From Rhodamnia argentea (lineage: Eukaryota; Streptophyta; Magnoliopsida; Myrtales; Myrtaceae), in contig NC_063151.1 of assembly GCF_020921035.1 (NCBI RefSeq), positions 30,324,934 to 30,388,933 on the forward strand: a stretch of 64,000 nt of DNA. The letters are read 5' to 3'. Position numbers and translations under genes: made by a program. Positions 23,497 through 35,336 of this stretch are shown one piece after another. The notes beneath the pieces were generated by a model. That model worked only from the letters and a program-made list of their open reading frames with translations. It was not told where the DNA came from and searched no databases. Every line of letters starts with the position of its first letter. The stretch's first letter is position 1.

Positions 23497-25859
23497 TCAA
23501 ACTGCGAAAATTTTAAACATGGATTATTCCCTATTCTTGTTAGAAAAAGGTTGATAAGACCCGACAAAGAAAATTATCATACAAGTCTAAATCCATCAAC
23601 TTCCCATCTAGATTTGACAAGAAAACAAAAAACTTCCCGTCGAGGAGCATCGTGCCAGAAAGCTCATTAGCACGTACGTACGTATGTTGTTGGATCATCC
23701 TCTTAGAATTTGATCATATTAAAAGTTCGTGAAAGTTGGCCGGGACCACCACCATCAATCCGCTAGAAAAAAAAAAAAAAAACTTGATTATTCCTTTTCG
23801 AGAAGAAATTATTTCTTTTTCCTTTTTCTTCTAGTAAGAAGCCCATGATTTTGCCTGTTTCATACAAATAGGCCCCAATTGTCCGAACGCAAAAATCCCA
23901 AATGCTTCGTTTCTCCAATTCTAGTGAGACCTTAGTTATTGATCCTCTATTGGCGGCATCGTTACTCTTGGGAGCAACTTGAATATGATCATGAACACCG
24001 GTTGTTCCTCCGCAACTCTTCGGTCTCGGACAAGCTCCGCTTTCCAACAATAGGAGACGATGCGCGTGCAAGCTTCACTTTCAACATAACTATCTTCGAA
24101 AGGAAAGAAATTTTATCGAAGGTTGAGAATCGAGACGATATCGTACTCTTTTTCCATATTTTCTTTGTTGCGCTTGCGAGGAGAGAATTCCGAATGTTCG
24201 AACTATCTGCATGTCCAATTACCTTTCCTTCTTCTTCATTAAAAGAAGTTCACGGCTCATGGGCCTTCTACCTCCACGCGGCATTGCTCCGTCAGGCTTT
24301 TACTCATTGAGCACAATTCTCCACTGCCTCAGTCCCATTGTGGCTGATCATTCTCTCAAACAAGAAAAAAGTTATTACTTCACGAACTAGCTAAACAGAT
24401 ATGATTTGGCGTGTGGAAAATTTTGAGCATATTCAAATGTCAAATGTGTTATGGTAGCTCTATCCCTGCTCTCGATCTCTTTTGGATTTTTTTTTTTACT
24501 CTCTACCCTTTCAACTTTTAAGGATCGGACCATAATCACGTTAAGAGCCACAAGTTGAAAAAAAAAAAAAATCACGCTGAAAGAAATGCTCACCGCCACA
24601 CCAAACAAGCCTCGATGCTTTTGAGAGCCATCACCTCGATTTACAAAGTTAACTTTCGAAATTAATTGCGGAACCTAGATATAAAAAATTGCCTGCCTTC
24701 GTTAGATAACACCCATCGCGGCACATATTATTAACAAGGTCGACTCATGTCTTATCAACTTGTTTTCGCTTTTCAAAAGCCCTTTTTACTAAAATTCCGG
24801 TAGTAAGATGCATTGTCACCACGGGCGAAAACCAGCCTCGATAAACACTAAAAAAAAGGGGTATATATATTGCAAAACTGAAAGTGACTGGAAAAATTTA
24901 CAAATTCTGTCGTAAATCTATTGTACCGATACTTTAGATGCCTATATTGATAAATTATCAAAATATTTAGAATTAAATCAAATCAAAAGGATTATGACTG
25001 AATGGACATCCCAACGGAAGTAAAATTTTTCCGATGATTTCTTTTTTTGACGCTTGTGAGATGAGAATGGAGCAGTTAAAAAGAGGGAAAAACCAAGCGG
25101 CGTGTCTGGTTCTAGGTTGATGGGAGGTGGTTGGTGGAGTGATATCAGATATGGGCGTGGTGGGCCAAAACTCGCGGATCGTCCGTTAATTTAGAAGGCA
25201 ATGGAAAGATCTCATCTCTTTCTCCATCCCATCCCAACCGCATCCATCCTTCCAAAAGTTACAAAAAAAGTAAGCCAGGGGGAAAAAAAAGAACCCACTA
25301 TTATAGAAGCTCGTCTTATGGATAATTAGTATCCATGACTCGTGAAAATTCAAAGAGAAATTGCATGTTATATAACGAGAGCTCGGTCCTATGCGAATTG
25401 ATATCGGATAAACAATTTGTTTTGATCTCGCAATCAATTTGATTCAATTCGATTCAATTCGATTCGCCACCCGACCGAATCAATCCGGGAAAAGAGTCGT
25501 AGAAAGCAAAGACTCCTCTTTATCTTTTCATCTTTGTCCATGAGGATTCGTAGCTATATTAACTTGCTGTTTCTGCTAAAGCCCCAAGAAAGAATGAGAT
25601 CAACGTTAAAAAAAAAAGTAAAGTCGCTTTTTATGAGGACCGTTTCGGCGAGAGCCGTCCGCCCGAAGTTGCTTTCCTTTCAAGCGACCCCTCAACGCCA
25701 AATTTGAATCCGTCCCCTCCTATCCATCATCACGTTGCTTTCAAGATCGAACCTTAATCTTCCCCGCGACTCCCCCCAGTCCCTCCATTGCACACCTCAT
25801 CCTCGCCTCTCTCACTCCACGTCTCTCAGATCTCACTCCTCTCGCATTCTCTCCCTCTC
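23497..25859. other. Intergenic, no gene recognised
   Basis: Several open frames of 60-126 codons exist on both strands, but none resembles a known protein and none has a visible promoter. A run of A lies at 23766-23781. The region 25680-25860 is the CT-rich proximal promoter of the small gene at 25982. Confidence 0.45.
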
Positions 25860-25868
25860 TTAAATACC
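25860..25868 (+). promoter_or_regulatory. TATA-like box of the small membrane protein gene
   Basis: TTAAATACC follows a CT-rich stretch and lies about 115-120 bases upstream of the ATG at 25982. It would place the transcript start near 25890, with a purine-rich leader. Confidence 0.5.
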
Positions 25869-25981
25869 CAAAAACCCTCTTTGAGATCTGAACACACGAG
25901 ATCAATCCGACCCACCAGAGAAGCGGAGACCCCCGTAGAGATTGCAGTCGAAGAAGGAGGAGGAGGAGAGGGAAGGAGAAG

Positions 25982-26188
25982 ATGTGTTGCGGGGGCAGAG
26001 TGTGCATGCTCTGCACGTGCCTGATCCTGGTGGTGGTCCTGATCGGGCTGCTGTTCGGCTTCGGGGTGTTCAAGCACGGGTTCCACAAGCTCAAGGACAC
26101 CATCAACGAATGCGATCCCAACGCCCCCGCCAGCCTCTGCGGCAGCGGGAGGCCGTTCCTGGGTTTCGCGGCTCCTCCTCCCTTTTAG
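25982..26188 (+). CDS. Conserved small single-pass membrane protein (68 aa)
   Basis: This short protein is likely real. It starts with a cysteine-rich head (CCGGRVCMLCTC, residues 2-13), has one hydrophobic segment rich in Val, Leu and Gly (about 9-30), a short basic stretch (KHGFHKLKDT, 31-40), and ends in a Pro/Phe tail with APPPF at the C-terminus. The GC-rich, strongly biased codons contrast with the flanks. I recall similar small plant proteins annotated only as transmembrane proteins; the function is not known to me. The cysteines next to the membrane could be palmitoylated or bind metal, but that is inference. A CT-rich promoter and TATA-like box sit upstream. The frame at 25942 (116 codons) overlaps in another phase and is a shadow. 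Confidence 0.75.
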   Translation: MCCGGRVCMLCTCLILVVVLIGLLFGFGVFKHGFHKLKDTINECDPNAPASLCGSGRPFLGFAAPPPF

Positions 26189-26712
26189 GTTTCCTTTTGG
26201 TTCGCTCTCGAATTGCTAGGTTGCTTTTTCTTTCCCTGATCCCTAATTATTGGGTCGTGAATCTACGATGGGATTTGTTTGAGGGGGCATAGTCCTTCCG
26301 GTTCGTGCCGATGTTCGTATGAAAAAATCATCAGGCTTGTGTACATAAATATTCTTTTGGGTCAAGGGGTCTTTGAACGATCTCTGTTTGATGGAATGTC
26401 TCTCGTGTATTGCATTTGTTTAAGATTTGCCAATTGTCATAGCTCTCTGTCGTGCTCCATCCATGTCTTATAATTTCGTGCACGCTCCTCTCATAGATGC
26501 TAATCCATACTTCGTGCTGATAAACTCCAAATTAGCCAGGAAGCTTTTAAGTCTAGGAGGCGCGTTCTCGGTCCGTGTACATTTAGTTTGTGTGAGCAGC
26601 TAACTAGACCATGCAACACGGCAACCGTTATATCATATGGGCGGAGACGGATTCACCGGCTCGCATCACTCGATCCCACTTTAATTTGTGCTCGTAAACG
26701 AGTTCGGCCAGA
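26189..26712. other. 3' flank of the small membrane protein gene
   Basis: T-rich sequence right after the stop probably serves as the 3' UTR. Nothing else is recognised. Confidence 0.45.
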
Positions 26713-26981
26713 GGATCCATACTAAATCTCGCTGAACAAGTTCCCTTATGTAGTGAAGTGGTGGTGGGCGAGTTGGGCTTAGAACGTCGATTCGGTGCCC
26801 CCACCCCATTGACCGGGGAGAACTGCAGGTCCTAGGCTCGGTGAGAAGTCAAGGACGATGGTAAACACGAAGGTCGTGCGCGGGTGGGACTCATGTGCTC
26901 GAGGCTGGCTCGTCGTTTGCAGCTGAATTTTCTTGGGAAAATCTTTGGCCGAACTTGTTCAGCGAGATTTAGTATGGATCC
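26713..26981. repeat. Perfect 31-bp inverted repeat enclosing 207 bp
   Basis: The arm at 26713-26743 (starts GGATCCATACTAAATC) is the exact reverse complement of 26951-26981. The spacer 26744-26950 is GC-richer and has no recognised gene. The flanks outside the arms do not match. Perfect identity over 31 bases is far beyond chance, so a recent inverted duplication or a small mobile element is likely. Confidence 0.9.
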
Positions 26982-28104
26982 TGATTATAGATTACACTCG
27001 TGCATTGAGATCGGGTTCAAATTACCACGTTTACCCATTTTCTTGAGGTCGTTACCAAGACCATAGAATCATACGTCTCCGGTTGAAATTCAATTGCTAC
27101 CTTTGATCGTCTAGATTTTGATTGAGATAGGATAGGATAAGGTCGGATCGGGAATCCCCCAAATATCCTCCGAATTGTAGCGCAATCCAAGATAGGATAA
27201 AAATCTTTGAAAAGTTTTTCAAAATCTCGCTTGCCCAAAATTTGAAGCACAAAATCACCCGTACATTTGATAGGAGAAGAAAAAAAGCTTCATTTTTTTT
27301 TTTTGGCTCTCTGTTGTTTACGTTCCTAAATATGTGAACGAGCTTCCCTCTACTCGAGAGAGGAGACATGCGCTAAGTCACTCTGAGCGAGTCGATTACA
27401 TTCTTATAAGCCACAAGTGTTCCACTCCTTAGTGGTAAGAACGACGACCAATTCCACCGGCTTCTGTATGAACTAGACCATCTCCTTGTATCGCTCGGCC
27501 TACTCGGCAAACTTCGCTAGGTATGCATATTTGTCGGTGCTCATGCTCTCCAGCGTCGTATCGCAAATTAGACTCACTAAGTTGCTCTAATCAATCCATC
27601 GATTAGAGAGTGTTGGCTTCGACTCGAGAAGAGAGAGAGATCTCCTCGGCCTTGTGTGCTGAAAACGAGGAAGAGGATGAACTCCTCTGTTGGAGATTCT
27701 TATAAAAATTTCTATTCGGCTTTATCCCACCCCTAGGGTGGGATTTTTTTATCCACTTATATCCGGATTATATGCAAACATATTTGAATCCAGCGTTCTC
27801 CTAAACACTAAATATGATAAAATTTATCCTATCTATAATTATATCCGGCCAACCAAACACACTGATGTGTCTCGAACGGGGACTATCATACCCAATGAGG
27901 ATTAGTTGGGTGCTCAAAAAATCCCAACACCTATTTATGTAAAAAAAGAAGCCAACTTAAAGTTCTGCAATGGATTAATCCCCATGAATTTTATCTTACT
28001 AGCTCCTTTATCTGTTATAAAAGAAAGAAAAAAAGGTTTTGCTCACGAGTGTTTTCTAAGGCATTTTATTAATTTAAGGGAAAATGAAAAGTGCGTTCAA
28101 TTAA
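26982..28104. other. Intergenic with pieces resembling the 12891-13880 element
   Basis: GATAGGATAGGATAAGG at about 27124 and a stretch ending CCGGCCAACCAAACACA near 27846-27862 recall the subterminal and terminal words of the element at 12891-13880 in inverted orientation. No gene is recognised. Confidence 0.35.
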
Positions 28105-28341
28105 GGTTCTGTTTGTTTTGCAAAAAAAAAAAAAAATATTTTCGAATATATATTCAAAAAATAATCGCTTGTATCTCTTAAAATAATTAATCAATGGCGA
28201 ATATTTTCAATTTCATTGATAATTTATGTCCAAATAATTTCGTATATAAAGAAAATATTTTTGGTTCATTCGTTTTTTGTAAGAGAAGTTTTTAGGCAAA
28301 TATTTTTCAAATTAATAAATTTTCACAAAATAAATGGAGCC
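28105..28341. mobile_element. Tourist-like MITE, about 237 bp
   Basis: The left end GGTTCTGTTTGTTTTGCAAAA and the reverse complement of the right end (GGCTCCATTTATTTTGTGAAA) form imperfect terminal inverted repeats. They are of the GGCTCCGTTTGTTT type common in plant PIF/Harbinger MITEs. The flanks are TAA on the left and TCA on the right, an imperfect 3-bp duplication. There is no coding capacity. Confidence 0.6.
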
Positions 28342-28446
28342 TCAATATATTTTAAATTTTAAGGTGGTGATTATATTAGATGGGAAAAAAAATAAGGAGA
28401 TATGTGCGTTGGGAGCTTAAAACTTGTCATGAAAGTAATATTGAGC

Positions 28447-29122
28447 CATAAAACTTACCAAAAATGCAATCAAGTTCTAAAACTTATTAAATTAGTGCAA
28501 TCAAGTCTTTTTTTAACTCCTTCGACTTGGTTGACGGAAAATGATGTCTTTTTTTTTTTTTTAATTCTTTTATGTAGAGATGACGCAACTAAAACATGAA
28601 ATCTAAATCTCAAAACCAAAACGAAATTATCTTGGTTCAAATATGATTTTTTATATAATTTTTAAAAATTAAATAAAAAGATAAGCTAAATTAGAAATAA
28701 TAATAATTGGAATCCAAGCGGCCAGGGCTTGTAAGCCCTAGCTGAGGGTCTCGACCCTTACCCAGATCGAGTGAGGGTCATTGGCCTCACAAGTTCTGGC
28801 TGAGGACCCCCACCAACCATTCCCCCACCATTGCCAGCCCTTCCAGGCGATGGTGGGGAGGCTCATGTGAGGGCTTTGCAGTCTTGTCGCTTGGTTTCCA
28901 ATTTCTTTTAATGAAGTTAAATTTTGCTTATTATTTAAATCAAATAGAAATAATTTAAATAAAATTTATACAAAAATCATCTTTGAACTAAAATGACATC
29001 GTTTTAGCCGCCATATAGGGAGAAAATGTTATAAAAGCCATGTCGGTAATTTTAGTCAGCTAAGTTGGAAGGAATAAATAAAAGAATTTGATTGTACCAA
29101 TTCGATAAGTTTTAATATTTTA
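28447..29122. mobile_element. Long-TIR MITE-like element with GC-rich core
   Basis: The left arm reads CATAAAACTTACC, GCAATCAAGTTCTAAAACTT, AATTAGTGCAATCAAGTC. The reverse complement of the right arm reads AATATTAAAACTTATCG, AATTGGTACAATCAAATTC, CTTCCAACTTAGCTGAC. The arms therefore contain matching repeated pieces in the same order. The core (about 28715-28890) is GC-rich with GAGGGTC words. The ends are approximate. Confidence 0.6.
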
Positions 29123-29328
29123 TTATTATTATTTTTAAATAAATTTTAGGCTTCAATTATATTTTCGTGACAAGATTCAAGGCTTTTAATGAACGCATTA
29201 AAAAAAAAAGAAAAAGAATAAACGCAGCCGTCGATCACCTCCGATACCGATCCGAGCACCATTGGTGGGCCCAGCGGAGCAGAAGCAACCCGCTGCCTCC
29301 TCCTGCAAGTCACTCCCGGCGACTCCAT

Positions 29329-29341
29329 GCATATATATATA
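29329..29341 (+). promoter_or_regulatory. TATA-like box of DDI1
   Basis: A CATATATATATAG stretch lies about 175 bases upstream of the start codon at 29512. The sequence between is purine-rich leader with AGCAGCAGCAGGAG. Confidence 0.45.
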
Positions 29342-29511
29342 GACATGGAGTCCCCGAAGTCCATTCACGCCGGACCCAATCCAGTCCAAGATCGAAACCC
29401 AGAAGCGAAGGCGTCACAGCGAAGCAAAGATCGAAGGAATCAGCACGAAGTCAAACAAGATTCATTCCTCGATCTGAGAAGCAGCAGCAGGAGAAAGCGA
29501 GAAGACCGAGG

Positions 29512-32500
29512 ATGAAGATCACTGTAATGACCGCCGACGAGAAGATCATCTCCTTGGACGTCGATCCCCACGAATCCGTACTCCCCCCGCCACTGTTCTA
29601 AACCCTAATTCTCAAGTCGCGCCACGTCCTCCCTCTCTGTAATCTGTGTAATCACGCGTTTCGTTTGTTTGGTGTAGGTTGAAAATGTTAAAGCTCTGCT
29701 CGAAGTGGAGGTGGGGGGTTCTCCTCCTTCGCAATCCGTCTCCGATTAGCTTGCGTCTCTCTTCTGCGAAAGCCGCCCTTAGCTCAAGTAACTCTATGTT
29801 TGCTCTTTGCAGACGCGCGTGCCTCTCCAGCAACAGCAATTGCTCTACAACGGGAGGGAAATGAGGAACTCTGAGAAGCTGAGCGCTTTGGGCGTTAAGG
29901 ATGAGGATTTGGTGATGATGGTCTCTGGTGCTGCTTCGAGGTACGTTCGGTTTCCCTTAATTGGCTGCACTCTTTGATGGGGGAGTGGAAGCTGCCGTAG
30001 AAGGAGAAGCATTACTGTCGCGACTCGCTGGCTGTTTAGTTTGAAGAATCTCGGTAGGATTGGAAGGTTTAAGACTTTGCGTGTTCTTGTAGGTGTGTTC
30101 TGTCGCTTGCGTTTAACAGAACATGTGGGGATTACCTTTATTTTCTGAAGCTGGGTCTATACACTTCTGTTACTTCATTAGTTTCCTTTTTTACTCAAAA
30201 GTAATTCAGTTGGAACAGTGAAAGATAGGACCGTTCTCTACTTTAATCTTTTCCAACGAGAAGGGGGAACTTCCGCAGATTTGATTAACATGGATTGCTC
30301 ATGCTGAATTAAGATCTTGCCCTTTCTGGTTTCCTTCATTAAAATGGTTTAAAAAATTACAGTGCTGCTGGAAATGAGTTGGGCTTGAATCCTGATGGGT
30401 CTGCTGTCAACCCTGCAGCTCTCCAGCAACAACTTCGACAGGATTCTAACATGATGGCACAACTCTTTCAGGTAGAATGCTTGTCCATGTCTCTTGAAGC
30501 TTTTTGGTGTATCCATTTGGGGAAAGCATGGTTGATTTATGGCACTCTGGTTGAGGAGAATTCTCAATGGACTGAGTGCTGCCTATCCAAACTCTTGTGA
30601 ATGCTTTGGTACTGGCTTGGCTATCTTTGTTGTACATTATGCTTTTCTTCGGATAATTTCTGTCCTGCACCGGTTTAGCGTTGGCCCAAATGTACGATGA
30701 CAACTAATCAAAATCAAAACTCAAGCAACCAAGAATTTTCACAATTATAAATCAAGTAAATATAATATGCACCAATATGAAGAGAGTAGGGATAGAGAAT
30801 GCTTGCTTGAGTCGATTTATAGTGGTTCAGCAGTAGCATCTGCCTACTTGGCTCCCCAAATTAGCTTGGAAGTTTCCCCAATTCCACTAATATAATAAAA
30901 AAAAATTACAAAAGATTGGTTGATCACGGACCCAATTTTCCGTGTACAAACTTGATCCCAAGCCTCAATGGCTTTAGATCTTGCACTCAAGTACATCTCT
31001 CACCAGACTTGAGGTCACTTGTGCAAGAGGCTTCTCATACTTAGACAGGCAATAAAATACGTTATCTACCCCCAAGACCCCAGAGGTATTATTTACACAA
31101 AAAACAAACCAAACTAGCCGTCAGACACACTCCAAACAGTAACTTTTTCACCGTTGCAGCTTCTGGGCACCTGCTCCGCAAATTTCGTTTGCCCGTTTGA
31201 TCTACAGAAAGATTGGGCACCATGCAAGCCTTCGGTCGTCTGGTTGGGGAATTTTTTCCGGTCTTAGTGCTTTTTAAAAGTACGACTAAAGGCTAAATAA
31301 GTGCCGTCAAGGCCAATTTTTGCGATATTTCCAGAATTGCCACCAAAGCCTTCACATTTCATTACTTTCCTTCAAATTTGATCTAGCTTGAACACATAAA
31401 AACTCATGAATAAAATGATGGTTTTGTAATTATCAAAATACATATGGTCAACATTTTGTTCTCCTACACAACACCTCTGCAATATTTATCTCAAGTTGTT
31501 GGTTTGGAAAAGACTAGTACATAATGTTTTTTCTGGCAAAAATGCAACGGTCAATTGTGTTCAGCTTGAAAATTCTGGCATAGCTAGATGCTTCATCATC
31601 TGTTTATTCAAGAATATTGACATTTGGTTTCTCACTTGCTGAATGTTCCATTTACTCCCAGAAGGATCCTGAGTTTGCACAAGCTATTCTGGGAAACGAT
31701 CTAAATAGATTGCAAGATATTCTAAAGGAGCGCCATCGCCAAAGGTCTGAATTACGGAGGCAACAGGATGAGGAACTTGTGAGTATTATGTTTACCCACA
31801 AATGCATTACACTTTCTTTATTCAACTGTTTTACCATGATCCGGACATTAGCTTTGGGCAACTGTCCAATAGACACATTTCTAGTTTCATTTAAAAAGCT
31901 AGCTGTGTTTTGTACCTATTTTTGGTTTGATAGAGCTGAAAAGGATATATATCTAATACTTGTTATGAATTTTTTTCAATCAAATATAGGGCTTGTTTTT
32001 GTTGATGCTTTTTTGTAAGTTTAAGTTTGGTCCTTCATGCTTTTGTTATAGGCCCTCCTGCATGCCGATCCTTTTGATGTTGAAGCGCAAAAGAAAATTG
32101 AAGCTGCCATTCGTCAGGTAAACTGTAGTAATATTTAGTGCTGGAAGATCTTTCCTCTAATTGACCGCTTCCTTTATCGTGTTTTTTCACGTTATGGTTC
32201 AAGTTCTAAAAAATTTGTTTTACAGAAAGGGATTGATGAAAATTGGGCTGCTGCTCTGGAATATAACCCTGAAGCTTTTGCAAGAGTGGTATGTATGATT
32301 TTAGGAGTTTATTTTATATTAGCTTTTTCTCACCCTAATTGTGTATATTAATATTTTCCAGGTGATGCTGTATGTTGACATGGAGGTCAATGGTGTCCCT
32401 TTGAAGGTACTGTGACAAGGTCAATGATAGAATACACACGTCCTACCATTTCAACATGTATTAGCTATGAAGATAGCTTAAGAATGTAATACTTACTTTC

Positions 32501-34735
32501 TTATTGACGGTTTACATCATCTGTTTTTAATCAAAACATCTTTAAGGACTGCATTCCAACTTTGTTGGATGCATAAATACTAAAAAATCTGTTTATCTTC
32601 TAAGTTCTGCTTTTTTGATATGTTCTCACTCATTGCAATCATATTTTGTTAGACCTTCTTTCCTGAATGATTTCAAAGTCCGCACCATGGAATTGTATCT
32701 ACTTTTTTCCAGGCTTTTGTCGATAGTGGAGCACAGTCTACTATTATATCAAAAAGTTGTGCAGAGCGTTGTGGGTATGTCTTAGTTCATGTTTGCTTTA
32801 TACTGTTGTGCCTAACTTTCTGAATCATTTGTGTTCAGTATTTGATGTGGCTGTGTTTGGTTAGTTTGCTGTCAAAGGCTAAAGTCAACAGTGCCATTTG
32901 CTTTTCTTGCACAGACTGTTGAGGCTTTTGGATCAGCGGTACAAAGGCATTGCTCATGGAGTTGGTCAATCTGAGATATTGGGTAGAATACATGTGGCCC
33001 CGATCAAGGTCAGGGAAGGAGTATTGGTTTCAAATGTATACATACAATTTCCAGGCAATAATTTTATACACCCGAAGAATTTTTATGCTTAAAAATCTGT
33101 TTTTGGTTAATCCTAAGAATGACCAAGACCATCTTTTTCCCGAACCCCCCATGCAGCAGGATCGAAATCCTGCCCTCAAGCGGAAGGACTTTACTTTGTT
33201 CTATTGAGCATATGTTTTTGCTATCCATTGGAAGGACGCTATTGCCCAAAAAACTTGCGGTTGTGAGGAGTTTTGGAGTCAACTAACTTTGGACTCGTTT
33301 TTGCTGAACACTGAGTAGTTACACTGTGTTTTTCCTATTGTAGATTGGGAATATATTTTATCCATGCTCCTTTTTGGTGCTGGATGCTCCAAACATGGAA
33401 TTTCTCTTTGGTCTAGATATGCTCCGAAAGCACCAGGTAGTTTTTGAATTTCCTTTTGTACTTATGAACCTTGGTTTATCTAGGATGTTCTGAAAATTAC
33501 ATTAGTCATGATTAAACCACTTATTCAGTTTTTTGCCTTCTTAAATATTGGGTTCAGTTGTGATTTTTGTGATGTAATCAATATCATGAAATTATAGTCA
33601 CCAAGTTTCTGTTGTTTTCAGTGTATAATTGATTTGAAGGAGAACGTTCTAAGGGTTGGTGGAGGGGAAGTTTCAGTACCATTTTTACAAGGTCCAGCAC
33701 TATGCTAACCTTGACTTATTATCCTCTGAGATTGAAGTCTTAAATCTGAAAGCTCTCTCTCCTTCACAATTTGATATGACTTTGTTCTCCATGAAAACTA
33801 GAAACTTAAATATCCACTTGTTACAGAAAAAGACTTGCCATCGCGTTTTCTGGATGAAGAGAGGCTTGCCAAGCAAGCATCTAGCTCAGGAGCCCCGGTA
33901 CGTCTCTTTCAACTATAAAATAATGGCTAGATGATGTCGTCCATCATTTATGAACTTTTGTTTGGATCATGTTCATCTGATGCAAACTCTCGATATCAAG
34001 CATGATTCAACTTTTGGCTAGAAATGAGTTATTGCATCTGTTTTTTTGATAGAGGAGTTAATATCATCTGTATAATTTCAGGCTACAACAGGCACAACCG
34101 ATAAGAGTAAAACCACCGTGCCTTCTGGCAGTCATTCTTCAGGTCAGTTCCAATTTGCTTATATATCTATTGTAGCTTGTAATTTGCTGATTTCTGTTTT
34201 CAACAAAATGTCACTAGTGGGATTTACGTCGTTTTCTCGTCCTCTCTTAACTGTCACAGGAGCTGCGAACACACTCAATAATGCAAGCAAGGTTGGTTTT
34301 GCTATCTAGTTCTGTTTTAATTTTCAAATGACATATTGCTAAAAGGTCTTTCATTTTGTTTATTGCCCAGTGGAAAAGTGGCCTCCATATGCGGTTACGT
34401 AGGATATGCCATGACAATCACGTCGTATTTGTAAAATGATAGTTGATCCCTAAAAAAATGAACCTCTCTATGTTAATATGTCAACACTGCTTGGCGGAAC
34501 GGATAGGTCTACTGATCTGGATAGGATAAAAACCAATTACCTAGTCTCAACGGTGCGCATTTGGCAATCAATCACCAGTTAGGGGTATGTGTATTTGTTA
34601 ATGCAGGAAGCAGATTTCGAGGCGAAGGTCTCTAAGCTCGTGGAGCTCGGGTTCGGAAGAGATGCGGTGATACAAGCTCTGAAATTCTTTGATGGTAATG
34701 AAGAACAAGCAGCTGCTTATCTCTTTGGGGGCTGA
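29512..34735 (+). CDS. DDI1: DDI1, ubiquitin-shuttle and retroviral-type aspartyl protease (16 exons, 412 aa)
   Basis: DNA damage-inducible protein 1 carries ubiquitylated proteins to the proteasome and has a dimeric aspartyl protease domain; it acts in cytosol and nucleus. Exons: 29512-29577, 29678-29710, 29813-29940, 30363-30471, 31662-31778, 32052-32117, 32226-32288, 32362-32406, 32713-32774, 32915-33008, 33344-33436, 33622-33691, 33827-33897, 34082-34142, 34260-34291, 34607-34735. All introns are GT-AG and the exons total 1239 nt, in frame to TGA. Domains: ubiquitin-like fold (about 1-75), helical region (about 113-194), RVP protease fold (about 195-315) with the active Asp213 in FVDSGAQ and [12 protein letters not shown] near its end, a Ser/Thr-rich linker, and a C-terminal UBA (about 371-412, [13 protein letters not shown]). 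All three modules are intact and the length is normal for plants. Intron 4 (30472-31661) holds an LTR-like insertion. Confidence 0.95.
30698..31468 (-). mobile_element. Probable solo LTR or LTR fragment inside DDI1 intron 4
   Basis: Read on the minus strand the segment starts TGTAGGAGAACAAAATG at 31468, a typical LTR start, and may end GATTAGTTGTCA near 30698. It is the reason this intron is longer than the others. I did not find a matching 5-bp target duplication, so the boundaries and the solo-LTR call are tentative. Confidence 0.4.
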
Positions 34736-35336
34736 ACCCGAGCTGAAGATGGATAATTATTTTTTACACCTCCGACATTTTTTCCAATTATTATGGGAGT
34801 GCTGCTGATTGTCGTTTAAGTTGATCAAAGAGGATGTGCTACTTGTTGAGAATGTTGATTCAACAGTCCCCATTTTCAGCCACCCATCTTTCTTTTTGTG
34901 ATTCAAGTATTTAAATTTATTTCTATGGAATGTTATTTTTCCTTCTTACTCTTTTGTCCCCCTCTCAAATGAAGAAATTGGATATTCAAGAATTTTTTAC
35001 CGTTCGTATATCTGTGATCCAACGGTTGTAAAATATGTGGACATGGTGCTCCCAAGGCATGATATCTAACAAGCACTAGAGAATGTGGCATATATGTGCT
35101 CGAGAGTAAATCGCATAATTTGGTTTTCATTTATGTCATTTGTTTTATGGTGAACCTATGTCCGGAGATTTGCCTCGCTAGCCGTCGTTCGATGTTTTGT
35201 GTATGAACGATGATGTCTTTTTGCTCAACGCAGCTCGTCTTCTTATTAACGTCCACTAACTTGTGCATATTCGAATGGTAGTGGGATGGATGGTTGATCT
35301 CAAGACGGGAGAAACATCAGAAGGGAGAAGTACAAC
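34736..35336. other. 3' flank of DDI1
   Basis: Presumed DDI1 3' UTR followed by intergenic sequence; no other gene is recognised. Confidence 0.45.
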
